Shown here one piece after another: positions 5,821 to 6,008 of a DNA stretch of 6,008 nt. How positions within the stretch are numbered: position 1 is the stretch's first letter; each line of letters begins with the position of its first letter. The translations under genes were made by a program, and so were the position numbers. This DNA comes from a bacterium (GTDB lineage: Bacteria; Myxococcota_A; Bradymonadia; UBA7976; UBA1532): positions 1-6,008 of the forward strand of contig JAUHVS010000399.1 of NCBI GenBank assembly GCA_030424955.1. The letters are read 5' to 3'. Below the pieces are notes generated by a model. It was not told the DNA's origin. It was given only the letters and a program-made list of their open reading frames with translations, and did no database searches.

Positions 5821-6008
5821 ATGAGGATTGCGCGGTGGAGCGCGCTGGCGACGGCGCTGTGGCTCGTGGCCTGCACCGGCCAGGGCGTCGACGGCCTCGA
5901 TCCGGCCCAGCTCGCCGATCGGGGGGTCTCGGGCGCCGGCGGTCAGGGCGGCGGTGTCGGTGGCCAAGGCGGTGGCGCGGGCGGCCAAGGCGGCGCAGGT
6001 GGCCAAGG
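5821..6008 (+). CDS. Gly/Gln-repeat lipoprotein, N-terminal part (cut by window edge)
   Basis: An open frame of 62 codons runs from ATG at 5821 past the window end. The start MRIARWSALATALWLVAC carries a signal peptide with lipobox LVAC (C18), so the product should be lipid-anchored. A short linker (TGQGVDGLDPAQLADRGVSG) leads into a Gly-rich tract built of GGQGGGV, GGQGGGA, GGQGGA units. Such tracts are common as flexible spacers in surface lipoproteins of myxobacterial-type genomes; the functional domain, if any, lies outside the window. A run of G (GATGGGGGGCTC) precedes the ATG and may serve as a weak ribosome binding site. The gene is divergent from the FGE-like lipoprotein and may share its regulation. 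No specific function can be given. Confidence 0.72.
   Translation, partial: MRIARWSALATALWLVACTGQGVDGLDPAQLADRGVSGAGGQGGGVGGQGGGAGGQGGAGGQ
5941..6008 (+). repeat. Tandem GGCCAAGG-containing repeats (18-21 base period)
   Basis: GGCCAAGG recurs at 5962-5969, 5983-5990 and 6001-6008, with a diverged copy GGTCAGGG at 5941-5948, giving spacings of 21, 21 and 18 bases. Each unit encodes GGQGG plus one or two residues. The array continues past the window edge, so copy number is unknown. Confidence 0.75.

Noticed and set aside
5941..6008. Repeat array considered as a CRISPR or collagen-like domain
   Set aside because: Units are only 18-21 bases with no unique spacers, and the peptide is GGQGGx and not regular Gly-X-Y triplets.

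Overview
The window is very GC-rich DNA, by eye above 70 %, with strong G/C bias at third codon positions. It is dense in lipoprotein genes, and two of these have low-complexity Pro/Ala/Glu or Gly/Gln tracts. This style fits a deltaproteobacterial or myxobacterial-type (Myxococcota-like) Gram-negative chromosome. The assignment is an inference from composition and gene content, because no rRNA or taxonomic marker gene is present. I see no mobile element, CRISPR array, tRNA or rRNA.

Layout. (1) Positions 1-3386 hold a tightly packed five-gene block on the minus strand, read from right to left: an LPP20-like lipoprotein, a TlpA-type periplasmic thioredoxin, a membrane-anchored endonuclease/exonuclease/phosphatase (EEP) hydrolase, a small Cys-containing lipoprotein, and the N-terminal 94 residues of a TerC-family membrane protein cut by the window edge. 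Two junctions overlap as GTGA and ATGA, and the other two gaps are short, so this is very probably one operon. (2) Positions 3387-3571 form a divergent promoter region. (3) Positions 3572-4738 on the plus strand encode an unrecognised 388-residue lipoprotein with an EF-hand-like acidic loop and a Pro/Ala/Glu tail. It is followed by a strong hairpin that separates it from the convergent gene. (4) Positions 4799-5746 on the minus strand encode a lipoprotein with a formylglycine-generating-enzyme (FGE/SUMF1) fold. It lacks one of the two active-site cysteines and carries a Cys-rich insertion. (5) Positions 5821-6008 on the plus strand are the start of a Gly/Gln-repeat lipoprotein that runs off the window.

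Every one of the seven genes encodes a protein predicted to be membrane-bound, lipid-anchored or exported, so the region is an envelope-function neighbourhood. A plausible but unproven link is that the TlpA-like protein handles disulfides in the Cys-containing lipoproteins, and that the TerC protein supplies metal to exported metalloenzymes such as the EEP hydrolase. I found no convincing evidence of a defence system or another wholly new system. The most interesting leads are the five-gene operon, the Cys-deficient FGE-like lipoprotein, and the orphan lipoprotein with a possible Ca-binding loop.
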